Below, one piece after another: positions 4,442 through 6,990 of a stretch of DNA of 6,990 nucleotides. Location of the stretch: contig DXGD01000015.1 of assembly GCA_019114115.1 (NCBI GenBank), forward strand, positions 1 to 6,990, given 5' to 3'. The notes under the pieces were generated by a model. That model saw nothing but the letters and a program-made list of their open reading frames with translations. It was not told the DNA's origin and made no database searches. Position numbers and translations under genes: made by a program. The stretch's first letter is position 1. Every line of letters begins with the position of its first letter. The stretch comes from Candidatus Nesterenkonia stercoripullorum (GTDB lineage: Bacteria; Actinomycetota; Actinomycetes; Actinomycetales; Micrococcaceae).

Positions 4442-6928
4442 GTGTCTGGTCACGACGCCGTGCCTGCCTTCCTCGAACTCCACGACGTCCTCCGCGAGCT
4501 CCGCACCCGTGACGAGGAGGCATTGGGAGCGCTGCTGTGCGAACGAGGCGACCTCGCGTACCCGGTCCCTGCCGACCTGACGACGCTCGCGCTGCGGGCG
4601 AACTCGGAGATGAGTCTGCGGCTCTTCGTCCAACGCCTCGATTCCTCATGCCTGCACACACTGGGATGGACGGTCAGCTGCGCCGAACGCGGCATCTCCG
4701 TCCAGGAGGCCATGCAGGAGCAGGCACCGGTGGCGGACACGGCCGGCCTGTCGGCCGCCCAGGAATCCCATCTCAAATCGTCGGAGCGCGAGTCGTCGGA
4801 GCACGAGTCGTCGGAGCACAGCGCGCCGGGCCACAGTGACCCGGGGCGGGTCCGGAAGAACCTCCTCCGGCTCCGCGCCGCGTGCCTGATCGTGCCCGCT
4901 CAGTGGCCCGGCCAAGAAGGCCTCAGCAAAGGCGACCTCAGTGAGCAGATTCTCGCCGACGAGGGCCGCAACGAGGGCGAACTCGGCGAGCTGCGCCACG
5001 ATGAGGATCCGCTGACGCTGCAGTGGGCCGTTCAGGCCCGCCTGCCCCATGTGCTCGGCTCCTTCCACGCGGGTCTCGGCTCGCAGGCGGCGGCCCAACC
5101 CGAGCCCGCAGCTGATGAGCTGGCCGCTCCTGCACAGCTCGTTCAGCAGGCCCTGGTGCGCAACGGCTCCCTCGCGGCCATCGCGACAACGCTCGACGAC
5201 GTCGACGATCTCCTCGCCATCGTGGAGCAGTCCCCCGCCCAGACGCTGCGCACCGACGGCGTCGGAATGCGCGAGCTCAAGCGCCTCACCACGCTGCGCA
5301 GGCCGGAACAACCGGCTCGCGACCCGGATATCGGCGAGACCGGCTGGCTGCTGGAACTGGCCGCCGCGGCCGGCCTGATCGAGCTCGACGTGAAGACTGA
5401 CGACTGGAGGCTCACGGCGCTGGCGCCGCGGTGGCGCGGGGCTGCCCAGCACTACCGGATCCAGCTGCTGGTGTCGGGCTGGCTGCTGTCTCCGCGGTCG
5501 CCGCTGCTGCTTCGCGGGCCGCATCCTTCGGCGCGCATCGCCCCGGCACTCTCCCGCGAGCGTCAGCGTGGGGATGCGCCGGACCTGCGGCGCCTCCTCC
5601 TCCGCGTCGCCGCTGGCCTGGCCGAACGTGCCGCGGAGGTCATCCCGGAGGACCGCGGGACACGTCTGTATCGGCTGCACATCCCCGACGATGACCAGCC
5701 CGGACCCGAGGCCTTCGGCGGCCTGCTCAGCCAGCAGATGCTGCACCGGCACCCGATATATACAGCACGCGTGCGAGCGGCGCTGCCCTGGATCGTTCGT
5801 GAGGCCGAGCGGCTCGGGCTCTTCGCGGCCGGAGCGCTGGCTCCGGCAGGTCACGCGCTCAGCCATTCGCTCCAGGAGATGGCCGCCGTCGTGGAATCGG
5901 CTCTGCCGCCGCAGGTGGAGACGGTCGTCGTCCAGTCGGACCTCACCGCGGTGGCCACCGGGACACTCTCCTACGGGGCCGCTCAAGCCCTCGGCGACCT
6001 CGCTGAGAAGGAGGGGCGCGGGGGCGTGCCCACCTACCGGTTCAGCTCTGCCTCCCTGCACCGCGGGATGGAGCGCGGCTGGACCAGCGACGCTATTCGC
6101 CGATGGCTCTCCCAGCACAGCCTGACCGAGCTCCCCTCGACCCTGACCACCCTGATCGACGACGCCGCCCGCAGCTTCACGGCAGTGCGCATCGGCACGG
6201 CAGGAGCCTGGATCCAGGTGCCCGACGAGCAGACCCGCGAACTCCTCCTGCAGGACTCCCGCATGCAGGGCCTCGGGGTCCTCGCCCTCACTGACGACAT
6301 CGTCATCACTCGTGGCACCGCCCGCGAGATTGCTCCTGAGCTGCGCCGCCTCGGTGTGAAGACTGCCGCGGAGCCCGGAGGCGAAGCGCGCGGGGGCGAG
6401 TCCACGGCGAAGGATTCCGACGCCGGCCCCAGCTCCCAGGCCTGGGTCCTCCCGTCCTCGCCCTGGCAAAGCACTCCGGTGCGAACGCTGGGCGTCACTG
6501 CCGAGGACCCCGACCCGACGCATATCGCGGAGCTCGCCCGCAGCCTGCTCTCACCCGAGAGCGGCCAGCCCGACGGCAACCGCCCCCGCAGCGACCGGGA
6601 CGCTGCTGATCCCGCCCAATCTGACGAGGCCGATCGGGGCGCTGAGGTCGCACGGGTGCCCGGGTCCGGGCAGCATACGGTGGACACGGACATGGTCGGG
6701 ACGCTGCGCGCTGCAGTGGCCAGCCGCCGCCGGATGCGCATCACCCGGGTGACGGGCCACGGAGAGGCGTCCAGCGTCGTCGGCGTCCCGACGGCGGTGA
6801 ACGCGGGACGTGTGCGCGTGCAGCTCAGCGATAAAGAGGACGACGTCGTCATGCTGCTGCACCGGATCGGCACAGTGGAGGACGCTCCCGCCGAGGGCAG
6901 CGCCACGAGCTCGGCCGCGAACAGCTGA
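4442..6928 (+). CDS. XPB/Ssl2-like helicase-associated protein (Helicase_C_3 type), non-catalytic
   Basis: The 828-residue protein matches the actinobacterial helicase-associated family to which Rv0862c belongs. The N-terminus has the usual helical opening (residues 12-72; PVPADLTTLALRA at 41-53). A low-complexity Ser/Glu/His stretch at 113-133 is followed by winged-helix-like helical segments (about 140-345, 425-485). The Helicase_C_3 region spans about 493-640: VVVQSDLTAVATGTLS, the TYRFS strand, GWTSDAIRRWLSQHS, then a variable Gly/Ser/Asp-rich linker (641-750). Residues 752-812 (LRAAVASRRRMRI...LLHRIG) resemble a WYL-type domain. No Walker A or DEAH motif is present, so it cannot be an ATP-driven helicase alone. 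In this lineage the next gene is normally the XPB helicase, so it is probably a partner or loader in nucleotide-excision-type repair or transcription-coupled work; this is inference. GTG at 4442 lies 6 nt behind the membrane-protein stop with no clear ribosome site, implying coupling. Confidence 0.9.
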   Translation: MSGHDAVPAFLELHDVLRELRTRDEEALGALLCERGDLAYPVPADLTTLALRANSEMSLRLFVQRLDSSCLHTLGWTVSCAERGISVQEAMQEQAPVADTAGLSAAQESHLKSSERESSEHESSEHSAPGHSDPGRVRKNLLRLRAACLIVPAQWPGQEGLSKGDLSEQILADEGRNEGELGELRHDEDPLTLQWAVQARLPHVLGSFHAGLGSQAAAQPEPAADELAAPAQLVQQALVRNGSLAAIATTLDDVDDLLAIVEQSPAQTLRTDGVGMRELKRLTTLRRPEQPARDPDIGETGWLLELAAAAGLIELDVKTDDWRLTALAPRWRGAAQHYRIQLLVSGWLLSPRSPLLLRGPHPSARIAPALSRERQRGDAPDLRRLLLRVAAGLAERAAEVIPEDRGTRLYRLHIPDDDQPGPEAFGGLLSQQMLHRHPIYTARVRAALPWIVREAERLGLFAAGALAPAGHALSHSLQEMAAVVESALPPQVETVVVQSDLTAVATGTLSYGAAQALGDLAEKEGRGGVPTYRFSSASLHRGMERGWTSDAIRRWLSQHSLTELPSTLTTLIDDAARSFTAVRIGTAGAWIQVPDEQTRELLLQDSRMQGLGVLALTDDIVITRGTAREIAPELRRLGVKTAAEPGGEARGGESTAKDSDAGPSSQAWVLPSSPWQSTPVRTLGVTAEDPDPTHIAELARSLLSPESGQPDGNRPRSDRDAADPAQSDEADRGAEVARVPGSGQHTVDTDMVGTLRAAVASRRRMRITRVTGHGEASSVVGVPTAVNAGRVRVQLSDKEDDVVMLLHRIGTVEDAPAEGSATSSAANS
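4778..4822 (+). repeat. Three 15-bp tandem repeats inside the XPB-like gene
   Basis: Units start at 4778, 4793 and 4808, each beginning TCGTCGGAGC. Units 1 and 2 differ at one base; unit 3 ends in ACAGC rather than ACGAG. They encode SSERE, SSEHE and SSEHS at residues 113-127. Being multiples of three, copy changes would keep the frame and only alter linker length. Confidence 0.9.
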
Positions 6929-6936
6929 TGAGCTGT
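6921..6936. other. Perfect hairpin across the stop codon of the XPB-like gene
   Basis: ACAGCT (6921-6926) and AGCTGT (6931-6936) form a 6-bp stem with a GATG loop; the TGA stop (6926-6928) lies in it. It is followed at once by TAGAAT (6936-6941), a -10-like hexamer. Stem is short and without T-tract, so it is a weak terminator at best; the two together could reset transcription before the next gene. Confidence 0.35.
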
Positions 6937-6958
6937 AGAATCAACGAACCCCGAACCG

Positions 6959-6990
6959 ATGGACTCGCCAATGCCCTCTCAGACTGACTC
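6959..6990 (+). CDS. Start of the next gene, probably XPB-type DNA repair helicase (partial)
   Basis: Only 10 codons are visible. Two in-frame ATG codons, 6959 and 6971, give MDSPMPSQTD or MPSQTD. No strong ribosome site precedes either (ACGAACC and CCGAACC only). TAGAAT at 6936-6941 would give a start point near 6948 and a very short leader. The peptide itself identifies nothing. The XPB guess rests on known actinobacterial gene order, where the gene after this XPB-like partner encodes the XPB/ERCC3 helicase (Rv0861c after Rv0862c). It is also possible that this is another gene or that the true start lies further right. Confidence 0.45.
   Translation, partial: MDSPMPSQTD

Noticed and set aside
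4646..6523. 625-codon minus-strand open frame opposite the XPB-like gene
   Set aside because: Typical antisense shadow of a high-GC gene, with Gly/Arg/Leu/Gln-rich composition and no recognisable domain, while the plus strand matches a known family end to end.
1..6990. CRISPR, tRNA, insertion sequence, attachment site or defence cluster
   Set aside because: No regularly spaced repeats, cloverleaf sequence, transposase motif or terminal inverted repeats were seen; gene content is conserved chromosomal.

Overview
The window is high-GC DNA with actinobacterial coding style: GTG and TTG starts, closely packed genes, an almost textbook DtxR/IdeR protein, the actinobacterial type of phosphoserine aminotransferase, a DUF3027 protein, and an XPB/Ssl2-like accessory gene. 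The best guess is a Micrococcales genome, perhaps of the Arthrobacter/Kocuria type; the genus is inference. Nothing here is phage, IS or plasmid material. It looks like an ordinary conserved chromosomal neighbourhood.

Layout from left to right. (1) Positions 1-600, minus strand: the 5' part of a secreted NlpC/P60 cell-wall endopeptidase that runs off the left edge. It has a signal peptide, an acidic Tyr-rich linker with short repeats, and the catalytic Asp-Cys-Ser-Gly-Phe motif. (2) Positions 601-1220: about 620 bp without a convincing gene. It holds an AT-rich promoter-like patch with a GTCACG direct repeat, a probable roughly 200-nt structured leader for the NlpC/P60 gene, and a hairpin behind dtxR. 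(3) Positions 1221-1955, minus: a DtxR/IdeR metal-dependent repressor with all expected metal ligands, divergent from (4) 2130-3245, plus: serC (serine and vitamin B6 biosynthesis). (5) Positions 3313-4100, minus: a two-gene operon of a cold-shock-domain protein with a C-terminal extension and a DUF3027 protein, stop and start only 2 nt apart, convergent with serC. (6) From 4211 on the plus strand: a small two-helix membrane protein, apparently transcribed leaderless, then an 828-residue XPB/Ssl2-like helicase-associated protein 6 nt behind it, then the first codons of another gene at the right edge. By the gene order known in Actinobacteria (Rv0862c-Rv0861c in M. tuberculosis) that last gene is probably the XPB helicase.

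The parts cover cell-wall remodelling, iron/manganese-type metal control, serine synthesis, RNA/cold response, and a DNA-repair-type helicase module. They are linked mainly by conserved order rather than by one pathway. I found no clearly new multi-gene system. The least understood items are the long leader of the NlpC/P60 gene, the cold-shock/DUF3027 pair, and the catalytically empty XPB-like partner with its WYL-like C-terminus.
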